DNA of 64,000 nt from contig NZ_CP041235.1 in the NCBI RefSeq assembly GCF_014905115.1, positions 1,488,001 to 1,552,000 on the forward strand, given 5' to 3'. This document shows, piece by piece, positions 9,304 through 18,179 of the stretch. The notes beneath the pieces are model-generated. The model was not told the origin of the DNA, ran no database searches, and worked only from the letters and a program-made list of their open reading frames with translations. Positions within the stretch are counted from its first letter, which is position 1. Each line of letters begins with the position of its first letter. Origin of the DNA: Sulfurimonas sediminis (GTDB taxonomy: Bacteria > Campylobacterota > Campylobacteria > Campylobacterales > Sulfurimonadaceae). Both the position numbers and the translations under genes were made by a program.

Positions 9304-10177
9304 AGAGACCTTCTTTTACTTTTACTTCCAAATCCAGAAGTGAAAGGGGCAGTCCGAAATGCTCAATTTTTACATAATCTTTAAATGTTACCAAAAGAGA
9401 AGTTGCTGCATCTTTTTGTAAAATTGTTTCAAGTTCTTCTTTTGTAAAACTGTGATGGTCTTCAAAATAATGCTTTGCTACAACATCAGGAAGATATTTG
9501 TCAAGTCGTTGTGGCCTTGCTATGGCAGTCACAAGACTCATTTTTTGTGTCGGGTTCACAAGTTTTACCTCACGAAAAAAGTCTTTCTCCTCTTCTACAT
9601 GTAAAGCCTCTTTCCCCGGCCACAGACGCTCTCTAAAAGGACCTGCAGGCAGACAAAAACTGTTCTGTGTTTTTACATCGATGAGTATATCTTGCTTTTT
9701 GATATCATGTTTGGAGTAGGCATCATCCAAAAAAATTATCTCACAGCCCAGTTCTTTTGCTTTTTGTATGGCTCTTTTTCTCTCTTTGCTGACTATGACT
9801 GTAGCATTTGGAAGTTTTTTGGCATATATCATCGCTTCATCCCCACTGCTTTTGACATCACATAAAATTTCATTGCCCTCTTTGACAACAATCAAGCCTT
9901 TGGATGCCCGTCCATAGCCACGAAGTATAATCGCAGGTTTTTTGTGCTCCTTTGCCAGTGCAATAACCAAGGGGGTTTTGCCGCTGCCGCCGACAGTCAG
10001 ATTACCAACACTGACAATTTCGACAGCAAAATCCTCCGGTGTCTGTAATTTGTATCGAACATACATAATAAAACAATAGAGCCAACTCAACGGAAGCAGT
10101 AGATAAGAAAGAAGTTTTTGCAAAGGAGTTGGGTTGTAGAAATACTCTTCAACCCAAAAAACGAGCGTTTTTTTCAA
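9287..10177 (-). CDS. lpxK: Tetraacyldisaccharide 4'-kinase
   Basis: 296 residues. LpxK phosphorylates the lipid A disaccharide at the 4' position on the inner membrane. An N-terminal hydrophobic/amphipathic stretch (about 18-42) precedes the P-loop in VGNLTVGGSGKTPLV, followed by RGYGRASKG, which fits the family. The C-terminus contains FEDHHSFTKEE. It adjoins the DegT-type aminotransferase with no gap, so the two are one transcription unit. Confidence 0.94.
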   Translation of the reverse strand: MKKTLVFWVEEYFYNPTPLQKLLSYLLLPLSWLYCFIMYVRYKLQTPEDFAVEIVSVGNLTVGGSGKTPLVIALAKEHKKPAIILRGYGRASKGLIVVKEGNEILCDVKSSGDEAMIYAKKLPNATVIVSKERKRAIQKAKELGCEIIFLDDAYSKHDIKKQDILIDVKTQNSFCLPAGPFRERLWPGKEALHVEEEKDFFREVKLVNPTQKMSLVTAIARPQRLDKYLPDVVAKHYFEDHHSFTKEELETILQKDAATSLLVTFKDYVKIEHFGLPLSLLDLEVKVKEGLFSVFV

Positions 10178-11314
10178 TTACACTCTCGTTTTTGCTATTT
10201 TTTTGATTTTACTTATAACTGTTTGTACCTCTTCATCAGTCATACTTGCATAAATCGGCAAAGAAAGTACCTGTTGGAATGAACGCAGTGCTCTTGGAAA
10301 ATCATTAACACGTAAAGCATATTTGCTTTTATAGTACGATAAAAGATGAAGCGGAATATAATGCAATCCTGCCCCGATGCCCTCTTCTTTGAGTGATACA
10401 GCAAAAGAATCACGGTTTTTATCTATTTTTACTATATAGAGAGAAAAAGGATTCTCTTCATTATCCATGTCTGGAGTAATAATGTGTTCTACCCCTTCAA
10501 GTCCTTCACTGTACATTTTTGCAATCTCTTTTTGTCTTGCGATGTTTTCATCCTGTTCTTTTACCTGTGCTCTGATATAGGCTGCATTTAAATGGCTCAG
10601 TGCATAATCATTTCCAATGTCAACAACATCATAAATATACTCCAAAGCATTTTCATTGCGTACCATTGCGTGATTTGCCAGCAACCTCGCTCTTTGCATA
10701 ATATCTTCATCATTGGTCACAAGCATCCCGCCGTTACAGATATTTTTCTTTAAATGCGGAGAAAAATTAAAACAGACTATATCTGCACCTGTTGCACCGA
10801 TTTTCACTCCTTTGTATGTAGCACCAAGCGCATCACTTGCATCTTCAACAATTTTGACATTATATATGGAAGCCATCGAATAGACTCTGTCCAAATCTAC
10901 AGTCATACCGCCAATATGCGTTATGATAACCGCTTTGAGCTTTTTGGATTTGTTTTCTTCCAAATAGTTTTCTAATTGATTAAGATCAATATTGTAAGAA
11001 TCTTCGGCTATATCAATAAAAACAGGCTCAGCATCAAAATGGCGGACAACCTCAGGTACACTCGGATGCGCATTTACACTGCAGATTACTTTGTCTCCGC
11101 GTTTTAAGTCAAGGGCAAGCATGGCAAGGTGCAGTGCCGATGTGCCGTGCGATGTAGCAAGTGCATACTCTGATCCGACATACTCACGAAACTCTTCTTC
11201 AAGTTTTGGTACCTGATACAAATCTTCTCCGTCTAGTACATCACTCACATTAGAGTGTGCCTCGCGGGAACTTTCATACTTACTAAAAGGGATACTCAGT
11301 TTTTCATTTTTCAT
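10178..11314 (-). CDS. DegT/DnrJ/EryC1 family PLP-dependent aminotransferase
   Basis: 378 residues, fold type I. Family members transfer an amino group to a keto-sugar nucleotide for surface glycans. The phosphate-binding ATSHGTSALHLA, the EDASDALGATYKG loop and FNFSPHLKKNICNGGML are visible; Lys190 just before Asn is the likely PLP lysine. The loop has Asp where many family members have Gln (EDxAQ), so substrate may be unusual. Its place between lpxK and nadE suggests, but does not prove, an envelope-sugar role. No dehydratase or glycosyltransferase lies nearby. Confidence 0.85.
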   Translation of the reverse strand: MKNEKLSIPFSKYESSREAHSNVSDVLDGEDLYQVPKLEEEFREYVGSEYALATSHGTSALHLAMLALDLKRGDKVICSVNAHPSVPEVVRHFDAEPVFIDIAEDSYNIDLNQLENYLEENKSKKLKAVIITHIGGMTVDLDRVYSMASIYNVKIVEDASDALGATYKGVKIGATGADIVCFNFSPHLKKNICNGGMLVTNDEDIMQRARLLANHAMVRNENALEYIYDVVDIGNDYALSHLNAAYIRAQVKEQDENIARQKEIAKMYSEGLEGVEHIITPDMDNEENPFSLYIVKIDKNRDSFAVSLKEEGIGAGLHYIPLHLLSYYKSKYALRVNDFPRALRSFQQVLSLPIYASMTDEEVQTVISKIKKIAKTRV

Positions 11315-11330
11315 TTTTTACTCCTAGGTT

Positions 11331-12137
11331 TTATAATGTAATATCGCGTGGATAATTAAAGTCATGATTCAATGTTCTTGAAGTCAGCTTTGCAATCACA
11401 GGCATCTTTCTTTTGAAATGATTTCTAAAAATTCTTTTTATTATCATATCCAGCATCTGTTCGTCAACACCCTTTTGTATGACTTCTTCACGCGAAAGTC
11501 TCTCATCCACATAGAGTTTCATCGCTGCGTCAAGCTGGGCATAAGTATAGCCCAAATCAGCCTCATCACTTTGACCGCTCCACAAATCAGCCGAAGGTGG
11601 TTTTTCAATGATGCTTTTACTTACATGTAAGTACTCTGCTAATTCAAAAACTTCACTTTTGTACAAATCTCCTATGGGATTCACTGCCGACGCCAAGTCG
11701 CCATAGAGTGTTCCGTATCCAAGCATTAACTCACTTTTATTGCTTGTTCCCAGTACCAAAGCATTCTCTTTTGCCGAAATATCAAACAATGTTGCCATTC
11801 GCATACGTGATGAAAAGTTTCCTTTTCTGAGATTATCCATATCAGGATGCATCTCTTCATACGCTTGCAACATTGGAGCAATATTACAGACAATACAACG
11901 CATATTAAAATCACGACACAGTTCATCCGCATCATCAAGTGAGTTTTGTGATGAATATTGTGATGGCATTTTAACACATAACAGGTCATCTCCAAATGCT
12001 TTTTTCGCCAAAACAGCGACCACAGCAGAATCCAGTCCGCCGCTCAAACCAACCACTGCTTTTTTTATACCTGTCTTTTTCACTTCATTTTCTAAAAAAA
12101 GAACCAAATAGTCAGTTATCTGCGAATATTTACTCAT
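11331..12137 (-). CDS. nadE: NAD+ synthetase (ammonia-dependent type)
   Basis: 268 residues from the ATG at 12137 (MSKYSQITDYLV). A longer frame starts with TTG at 12170, but the added residues do not fit the family. NadE amidates deamido-NAD+. The PP-loop SGGLDSAVVA marks the N-type ATP pyrophosphatase fold; GTSNKSE and KPPSADLW follow. There is no glutaminase domain, so ammonia is the nitrogen donor. The perfect palindrome TTACATGTAA at 11621, extended to 14 bp, encodes Leu-His-Val. Confidence 0.95.
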   Translation of the reverse strand: MSKYSQITDYLVLFLENEVKKTGIKKAVVGLSGGLDSAVVAVLAKKAFGDDLLCVKMPSQYSSQNSLDDADELCRDFNMRCIVCNIAPMLQAYEEMHPDMDNLRKGNFSSRMRMATLFDISAKENALVLGTSNKSELMLGYGTLYGDLASAVNPIGDLYKSEVFELAEYLHVSKSIIEKPPSADLWSGQSDEADLGYTYAQLDAAMKLYVDERLSREEVIQKGVDEQMLDMIIKRIFRNHFKRKMPVIAKLTSRTLNHDFNYPRDITL

Positions 12138-12285
12138 AATATATACTAAACCTTTACAACTTATTAACAAAAAATATTATATCTAAAATTTGTAACAAAT
12201 GTTTTTTTAAGAAAAGTGATTTTAACGTTTTTGTAACAAATTTATTGTAAAATTAAGATCTAATTTTATTTTTAAAGGTTTTATA

Positions 12286-14232
12286 ATAAATTCAACAACA
12301 ATAATATCCAAACTAAAGTTATTGGTATCACTGCCTTTAATCGTTATATTTTTTGGATTTGTATTCTTAATGGTACACAGCTACAACAATCTGCAAGGCC
12401 TTTCTCATCTTAAAAAAGACGCTTTGCATATACAAAACATTTCTCTTCTGATAAATTCTCTTCAAAAAGAGAGAGGCTACAGCAGCGGGTATCTTGGTTC
12501 CCATGGGACAAAATTTCAATCACAACTGCGCAAACAGCAACAAAATACAGACAGTATATATGCTAAAATCATCTTTTTGCATGAAGATTATTCTCCTGAC
12601 AAAAAGAGACTTGCAAAACTTCGCAAAAAAGTCCAATCACGCTCTCTTAGCACTGTCGATGCTTTTAACGAGTATACAAAAATCATATACCATCTGTTAC
12701 AAAATCATCTCATGATCACCAAAACAATCAAAGAAAAAGAGATTGAACAGATGTTTCATGCCTACACAAACCTGCTTTTTATGAAAGAAGCCGCCGGTAA
12801 GATGCGAGGTTCGCTCAGCGGATTGTTTGCCCAGAAAAAACAAAACTACCAACTTGTCTTTACAGCAATGCATGCAAAAGGCGAGTATGATCTGGCACAG
12901 CAAAACTTTTTAACATATGCTTCTGATGACATTATGAAAGAGTTTTATACAATTGCACAGGCAAAGGAGTATCAATGGCTGCAAAATGTATTTAAAAAGT
13001 ACACAAAACATCAAAATATTTCTGTCACACAGGATCCAAACGAATGGTTTGCTAAAGCTACAGCTATTATAGAAGCATTTAACAGACTCCAAAAACTGGA
13101 ATTTGCCGATATTGACAGTTTGATAAACAAATATGCCTCAAGACTCAAAATAGAACTCATTATAAATATTTTTTTACTGATCCTCATCACTTTGATTATG
13201 CTTTTGCTTGGAGTCAAAATTAAAAACAGTATTTTAAGAAACTTAAAACTGTTAAGTGAATACAAAAATGCTGTTGACAGAAGCAGTATTGTTTCCAAAA
13301 CCGACAGAAGCGGAAGAATCACCTATGTAAATGATAAATTCTGCATAATTTCAGGCTATACAAAAGAAGAACTTTTAGGAAAGCCGCACAATATTGTCCG
13401 TCACAACGATATGCCAAAATCACTGTTTCGGGATATGTGGCACACTATTTTAGAAAAAAGAGCCTGGTCCGGCGTTATAAAAAACAGAAAAAAAGACGGG
13501 AGTTCTTACATAGTTGAAGTGACCATCAACCCTATCCTAAACGAAAGAGGAGAAATTGAAGAGTTTATTGCCATCAGAAATGACATAACACAGATCTTAC
13601 AACTCCACAAAGAGATAGAAGAGACACAAGAAGACATTATTCTCAAAATGGGTGAAATTGGTGAAACACGAAGCCAGGAAACAGGTTTCCATGTCAAGCG
13701 GGTAGCCTTATATTCTCAGATACTGGCAAAACATTACGGCTTGGGCGAAAAAGAGACAAAATACCTCACTATTGCTTCTCCGATGCATGATATAGGCAAA
13801 GTTGCCATTCCTGATCATATCCTGAACAAAAACGGCAAGCTGACACAAGAAGAATGGAAGGTTATGCAAACCCATGCGGAGATAGGTTATCAGCTCTTTA
13901 AAAACTCCCAAAGAGAGCTTTTGAAAACTGCAGCCATCATTGCCTATGAGCATCACGAAAAATATGACGGCAGCGGCTATCCAAGAGGTTTAAGTGGAAA
14001 AAACATTCATATTTACGGACGTATTACCGCACTTGCGGATGTTTTTGATGCCCTTGGCAGTGAACGTTGCTATAAAAAAGCATGGGAAGATGAGCGAATT
14101 TTCAAACTTATACAAGAAGAGAGGGGAAAACATTTTGATCCTGAACTTGTTGATATTTTCTTTGAACATCTTGATGAATTTTTACATGTAAGAGATAGCT
14201 ACAATGATATGCACTCTTACACAAAAGTTTAG
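12286..14232 (+). CDS. NIT-PAS-HD-GYP sensor, candidate cyclic-di-GMP phosphodiesterase
   Basis: About 648 residues. TM1 is SLPLIVIFFGFVFLMV. The periplasmic domain carries LQKERGYSSGYLGS of the nitrate/nitrite-sensing (NIT) family, TM2 is about 285-310, then a PAS domain (YTKEELLGKPHNIVRH) and an HD-GYP domain with MHDIGK, HHEKYDGSGYPRG and ALADVFDAL. The GYP motif is intact, so cyclic-di-GMP hydrolysis is likely. No in-frame ATG or GTG exists upstream of the membrane segment. The choices are TTG at 12322 or ATA at 12286, which has AAAGG seven bases upstream and restores a normal N-terminus (NSTTIISKLKLLVSLP). I prefer 12286 but the start is uncertain. Confidence 0.85.
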   Translation: MNSTTIISKLKLLVSLPLIVIFFGFVFLMVHSYNNLQGLSHLKKDALHIQNISLLINSLQKERGYSSGYLGSHGTKFQSQLRKQQQNTDSIYAKIIFLHEDYSPDKKRLAKLRKKVQSRSLSTVDAFNEYTKIIYHLLQNHLMITKTIKEKEIEQMFHAYTNLLFMKEAAGKMRGSLSGLFAQKKQNYQLVFTAMHAKGEYDLAQQNFLTYASDDIMKEFYTIAQAKEYQWLQNVFKKYTKHQNISVTQDPNEWFAKATAIIEAFNRLQKLEFADIDSLINKYASRLKIELIINIFLLILITLIMLLLGVKIKNSILRNLKLLSEYKNAVDRSSIVSKTDRSGRITYVNDKFCIISGYTKEELLGKPHNIVRHNDMPKSLFRDMWHTILEKRAWSGVIKNRKKDGSSYIVEVTINPILNERGEIEEFIAIRNDITQILQLHKEIEETQEDIILKMGEIGETRSQETGFHVKRVALYSQILAKHYGLGEKETKYLTIASPMHDIGKVAIPDHILNKNGKLTQEEWKVMQTHAEIGYQLFKNSQRELLKTAAIIAYEHHEKYDGSGYPRGLSGKNIHIYGRITALADVFDALGSERCYKKAWEDERIFKLIQEERGKHFDPELVDIFFEHLDEFLHVRDSYNDMHSYTKV

Positions 14233-14240
14233 AAGAAGCT

Positions 14241-15254
14241 TTAAAAGCTTTTTCCAAACCCTATACTTGATTTGTAGTTTATATCATTCTGTATTCCGTT
14301 AAAATTCTGATAAATCGGTTTTGAAAATGTCATAAAAAACGAGTAACCGCTGTGCATGGCGACCTGTGTGCCTACTGTTGCAAAAACAACATGATGTCCT
14401 GTGTTGTAAGCGGTCTCCCCTCCAAAATCATCTTTATACGCTTTTTCTCCGTTGAGTTCAGCAAAAAGCGATACAGAGTAGTCAAAATCTTCTTTTTCAT
14501 CTGCTCTGCAAAGCTTCTGATTATGTTGGTGCGCAAAAAGTTTGTATGAAAATGCTGCATTGTAGGTAAAAATATCCCCCAATTGACTCTCATCGACACC
14601 TTTTGTGTTTTTTTTGTACAGAATGTTTGCATGCAAAGAGAAAGTGTCAAAATCTTTTGTCAGAGCAACGCCCGCAAAAAAGTCCCATGAGCCGCTTCCT
14701 GGCTGCAAATCTGCTTCGAGGAGTTCTCCTGCATCTGCTATATCAGTTTTGCCTGTTGGTGCTTTTATTCCGGCTAAAAGAGCAACTTTCAGCGCTTTGT
14801 CATACACTTTATACTGTAGAATTGTAGAAATATCGCCTATACCCTGAGCATTTCCATGCGGATGTACTGCATACGAACCATTATCTGCTTCACCTGCGCG
14901 AATATTTACACGCGAAACATAGGGAAGTTGCATACTGAGTGTCAAATTGTCTGTGAGCCCGTAAGAGAGTGAGAGCGAATAGGAATCTATTGCATCAATA
15001 TTGTGCAAATGACTTGAACCGTTTTGCATCGCTGCTATTATAGTTTGGTCAGAGAGTGTGTTGTTTTGGACACGCTCAGCATTTATGCCAATGTAGTAGT
15101 TTCCTTTTTGCATTGTATTTGCAGAAAGTGTATACGCGGCACTCGAGCCACCCATTCCCAAGACATGCGAAGAGTTGCATGCCCATAAAGGCGTTATAGC
15201 AGCTGATGCTGCCAGCGATAGTATCTGTAGTTTTTTGAAGAGTTTTTTTTGCAT
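14241..15254 (-). CDS. Outer-membrane beta-barrel protein (phenol-degradation MetA-like type)
   Basis: 337 residues with a signal peptide (about 1-25). The mature part has many short amphipathic strands (YSLSLSYGLTDNLTLSMQLPYV) and ends in Phe, as outer-membrane barrels do. Segments such as GIGDISTILQYK and ALLAGIKAPTGKT resemble the family annotated as MetA-pathway phenol-degradation or transporter proteins. Substrate unknown. It lies next to a small His/Cys-rich membrane protein (15305-15589); 50 bases separate them, so a shared metal or redox link is possible but not shown. Confidence 0.75.
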   Translation of the reverse strand: MQKKLFKKLQILSLAASAAITPLWACNSSHVLGMGGSSAAYTLSANTMQKGNYYIGINAERVQNNTLSDQTIIAAMQNGSSHLHNIDAIDSYSLSLSYGLTDNLTLSMQLPYVSRVNIRAGEADNGSYAVHPHGNAQGIGDISTILQYKVYDKALKVALLAGIKAPTGKTDIADAGELLEADLQPGSGSWDFFAGVALTKDFDTFSLHANILYKKNTKGVDESQLGDIFTYNAAFSYKLFAHQHNQKLCRADEKEDFDYSVSLFAELNGEKAYKDDFGGETAYNTGHHVVFATVGTQVAMHSGYSFFMTFSKPIYQNFNGIQNDINYKSSIGFGKSF

Positions 15255-15304
15255 AAGTATCCTTATTAATAATTAAAAATTTTGAAATAGTTGTTTTATG
15301 AAAA

Positions 15305-15589
15305 TTAAGAATAACTTGGGGGGAGCTCTGGGATTGAGAGGAGTGTAAATTTAATTTCATTTATATATATAAAAAAAGTAGAAATGGGCACAAAACAGAG
15401 TGTTTGTTCAAGTGTAGGAAGATAGATCGGTTCTCTTTGAATATCACCATCAAAGATATTGGATGAGATACTGCATATCTGACAGTCTTCATGTACTTCT
15501 AGGTCACTGTGGTGATGAAAAACCGCCATAAGTGTCGCAAGTACAAAAAGAGCGGCAAAGTATTTTCTGAGAATCTTTCTTATTATCAT
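15305..15589 (-). CDS. Small His/Cys-rich membrane-anchored protein
   Basis: 94 residues. One hydrophobic segment (about 9-23) is followed by HHHSDLEVHEDCQICSI, with four His and two Cys in 14 residues. This looks like a metal-binding or redox site on the periplasmic side, similar in layout to small DUF2946-type proteins found near metal-efflux genes. The rest has no recognised motif. Function unknown; the neighbouring outer-membrane protein is its likely partner in transcription. Confidence 0.65.
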   Translation of the reverse strand: MIIRKILRKYFAALFVLATLMAVFHHHSDLEVHEDCQICSISSNIFDGDIQREPIYLPTLEQTLCFVPISTFFIYINEIKFTLLSIPELPPSYS

Positions 15590-15623
15590 TTTTGAATTAT
15601 AACATATTTTTTATATCAAAAAA

Positions 15624-16440
15624 TCAGCACACCTCTTTTTTTGCCATAATATTAAGTTCATTACATGTAAAGCCTGCCGCTTTTCTTGCCTCTAGATTTA
15701 AGTTTTTAGGACGTAAAAATCCTTGCGGGTAATATTTGTCTATAATTTCAAAATAGACATCTTTGTTTACACCCTCTTTTTCACAGGCATAGGCAAACCA
15801 GACATCGCCCTTTTTTACATGTGAAACCTCTTCATCAAGGATTACATGTAAAGTGTGTGTAATTTTTTCAAGCATGGTATTTTTTGGCATTCTCTGGATT
15901 TTTTGCAGTATCATAGGTGTGGCATCCAAGCCGTTGGCCTCGAGATAACGGGGAACTACTGCCATACGCTCTAATAAAGTCTGCGTTCTCTGACTTGCTT
16001 CAAAAAGAGCGTTATGTACTTCCACATCACCATATTTACTGCCAAGTTCATGCAACAGTTTTTCAAGCAGTAAAAAATGGCGTATCTCATCATCTGCAAC
16101 TTCCAGCCAATCATCATAATATTGTTTTGGCATATTTGTAAATCTGTATGCTCCGTCAAGTGCCAAATCTATAGCCGAATACTCTATGTGTGCTATGGCA
16201 TGCAGCAGATTTACCTGCCCCTCTTTTGTTGTGAGGTTTGTTCTTTTTGGAACATCCTGCGGCGGTACTATCTTACATGTAAGGCTGTATGAGGGTTCTA
16301 TAAACTCTTTTACCCTGTAATCTGTTTCAAAAACAACTCTTCCTGCTTTGTAATGCGCATAAAAATCATTAAATCTACTGATTTTTTCTTTGGGGTGATT
16401 TTGTCTGTAAAATTAACTCTAATTCTTTATAAAAATTCAT
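15624..16440 (-). pseudogene. DUF455 family ferritin-like protein, frameshifted near the 5' end
   Basis: The main frame contains the DUF455 core: LLHAIAHIEYSAIDLALDGAYRF, with ExxH iron-ligand-like residues, then ADDEIRHF and LDEEVSHVKKG. Read upstream past the TTG at 16166, the frame stays open to a TAA at 16413. The expected N-terminus starts at the ATG at 16440 (MNFYKELELILQTKSP) in another frame. Deleting one base in the GGGG run at 16392-16395 (CCCC on the coding strand) joins them into 271 residues, the normal family length. So it is a single-base insertion: real inactivation or a sequencing error. The locus holds three perfect TTACATGTAA copies and one near-copy. Confidence 0.8.
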
Positions 16441-16453
16441 ACTGCAATAATGC

Positions 16454-16459
16454 TATAAT
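16454..16459 (+). promoter_or_regulatory. Candidate -10 box for the metallo-hydrolase gene
   Basis: A perfect TATAAT lies 22 bases before the ATG at 16481, in the 40-bp gap between the divergent DUF455 and metallo-hydrolase genes. The short leader carries AGAGATT, a weak ribosome-binding site. No -35 element is clear. Confidence 0.5.
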
Positions 16460-16480
16460 AACACTAAAAAAGAGATTATA

Positions 16481-17074
16481 ATGCAGATAAAAAAACAGCC
16501 TATGGGACCGTATCAGACAAATTGTTATATTGCTACAGTTGATGGCAAAGATTTTATAATTGACCCGGGTGTCGGTGCCACTGGGTGGGTTTTGAACAAT
16601 GTCACAAATCCTGTAGCCATATTAAATACACACGGACATTTCGACCATGTATGGAGCAATTCAGAACTTCAGGAGAAACTAGGAGTCAAACTCTATACAC
16701 CAAAAGGTGATATTCCTCTGCTGCAAGACAATACATGGATGCCGGATCTGCCGCCATCTACTCCTGATGTAGCCATTGAAGGTGACGAAGAGCTTGATTT
16801 TGACGGTACAAAGGTAAAGTTTACCCATTTTCCGGGGCACTGTCCGGGGTGTTCCACTATTGAAATCGAGCATGCAATGTTCAGCGGTGATTTTATTTTT
16901 CAAAGAAGTATCGGCAGAACGGATTTTCCTTACTCCAGCCCTGAAGATATGAAAAAATCTTTAGAAAAATTCAAGCAGATTCCTTATGACAAAACTGTCT
17001 ATCCGGGGCACGGGGAAAATACTTCGATCAAACAGGAACAGCAGTACGCAGACTACTGGATCAACCAACTCTAA
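16481..17074 (+). CDS. Metallo-beta-lactamase-fold hydrolase (glyoxalase II-like)
   Basis: 197 residues. The zinc-binding motif is THGHFDHVW (HxHxDH), followed by FPGHCPGC, FSGDFIF and a C-terminal PGHGE. These give the full set of ligands for a two-metal site. The small size and the lack of a C-terminal helical domain match YcbL-type cytosolic hydrolases, which act on thioesters such as S-lactoylglutathione or related substrates. In a cell lacking obvious glutathione genes here, the substrate stays open. A methyltransferase gene follows after nine bases. Confidence 0.9.
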   Translation: MQIKKQPMGPYQTNCYIATVDGKDFIIDPGVGATGWVLNNVTNPVAILNTHGHFDHVWSNSELQEKLGVKLYTPKGDIPLLQDNTWMPDLPPSTPDVAIEGDEELDFDGTKVKFTHFPGHCPGCSTIEIEHAMFSGDFIFQRSIGRTDFPYSSPEDMKKSLEKFKQIPYDKTVYPGHGENTSIKQEQQYADYWINQL

Positions 17075-17083
17075 AGGAAACAG

Positions 17084-17682
17084 ATGCAAGATCATTTTAA
17101 AGAAAAAGCACAAAACTGGGACAGCGGTGACATACGTGTCAATGGCGCAAAAACAATTGCCGATGCTATAGAAAAAGAGATACCACTGCATAAAGATATG
17201 GAGATACTCGACTTTGGTGTGGGAACAGGACTGCTTGGTTTTAGCATTGCTCCCAAAGTAAAACAGGTTTACGGTGTGGATACCTCGGCAAAAATGCTCG
17301 AAAAACTCCAGGAAAAAAACACGCCGCAACTAGAGATAAAACCTATCATCAAGATATTGTCAAAGAACCGCTCAAACAGCAGTTTGACGGACTTATCAGC
17401 TCAATGACACTGCACCACGTAGAAGATTTGGATGCTTTTTTTGCAACAATATACAAAAATATTAAAAAAGGCGGCTTTATTGCCGTTGCCGATTTAGAAA
17501 GTGAAGACGGTAGTTTTCACTCGGACAATACGGGTGTTCACCATTTTGGGTTTGACGCACAAACACTACGCGACATCGTCCAAAAACACGGCTTTACAGA
17601 TGTAAAAATACAAAACATAAATACAATCAAAAAACCCCATAAAGATTTTGGAATATTTTTACTTACCGCCAAAAAGCACTAG
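17084..17682 (+). pseudogene. Class I SAM-dependent methyltransferase, split by a frameshift
   Basis: The first part (MQDHFKEKAQNWDSGD...) has the SAM-binding motif ILDFGVGTGLLGF and VDTSAKML. It runs out of frame near 17338-17341, a run of four A. In the next frame the protein continues as TYHQDIVKEPLKQQFDGLISSMTLHHVED, then GGFIAVADLE to the stop at 17682. Adding one A to the run gives a single 199-residue protein of normal UbiE/Methyltransf-11 shape. The downstream ATG at 17404 is internal, not a separate gene. Substrate unknown. It is either inactivated or a sequencing error, like the DUF455 frameshift 1 kb away. Confidence 0.8.
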
Positions 17683-17684
17683 AG

Positions 17685-18179
17685 TCAGGACTCTGGTGTC
17701 CCGCTCTTTTGCTCTTCCTCATCCAGCAGTTTGAGTTTTAAAACATGTTTGTCGGTTATAACAGTTTTAAATTCCCCTTCAAAAACTTTTATATCCAGAA
17801 CAAAAGCCTGTACATGTACATTTCTTTTGCGCCCTTCTTTATGTCTTACTTTTGCAACAACATCAACAACATCATGCAGTTTTACAGGAGAGAGAAACTG
17901 GCAGTCACTCGCCACCAAAACAACATTTCGCTCATTGACTGCGAGCATAGCCGCATAATCAGCAGCACCAAAAATAAAACCGCCATGAATCAATCCGACC
18001 TCATCAGCAAGCATATCAGGAATAGTTTCAAGACTCAGTTCCACATATCCCTCTTCCATCTTTATCACTTCACCGCAAAGATTTTGGTTGACCTTTTCAT
18101 GTGTTTGAATCATCACTCCATTTTCTGTATTTCTATACTCTTCAAGTTCCAATTCATCATCAAGCTGTTCATTTTTCAT
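17685..18179 (-). CDS. Hot-dog fold thioesterase-like protein (Cj0977 type)
   Basis: 164 residues. The central part ADEVGLIHGGFIFGAADYAAMLAV is the hot-dog helix with its usual HGG. Later strands (VVLVASDCQFLSPVKLHDVVDVVAKV) fit PaaI-like thioesterases. The N-terminus is extended and acidic and lacks a signal. It follows cmoB directly, sharing one base with its stop (TAATG). In C. jejuni a hot-dog protein (Cj0977) lies beside cmoB and is tied to virulence and flagellar regulation, as I recall. Acyl substrate unknown. Confidence 0.82.
   Translation of the reverse strand: MKNEQLDDELELEEYRNTENGVMIQTHEKVNQNLCGEVIKMEEGYVELSLETIPDMLADEVGLIHGGFIFGAADYAAMLAVNERNVVLVASDCQFLSPVKLHDVVDVVAKVRHKEGRKRNVHVQAFVLDIKVFEGEFKTVITDKHVLKLKLLDEEEQKSGTPES

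Noticed and set aside
17404-17682. Separate short gene starting at the internal ATG
   Set aside because: It lacks the SAM-binding half and continues exactly where the upstream frame stops making sense; one frameshifted methyltransferase explains both.
17680-17700. AGAGTC/GACTCT inverted repeat as a terminator
   Set aside because: Only two bases separate the arms, it lies mostly in the end of the hot-dog gene, and no T-run follows.
17810-17819. GTACATGTAC palindrome
   Set aside because: It shares the ACATGT core but not the TT/AA flanks, so it was not counted as a copy of TTACATGTAA.
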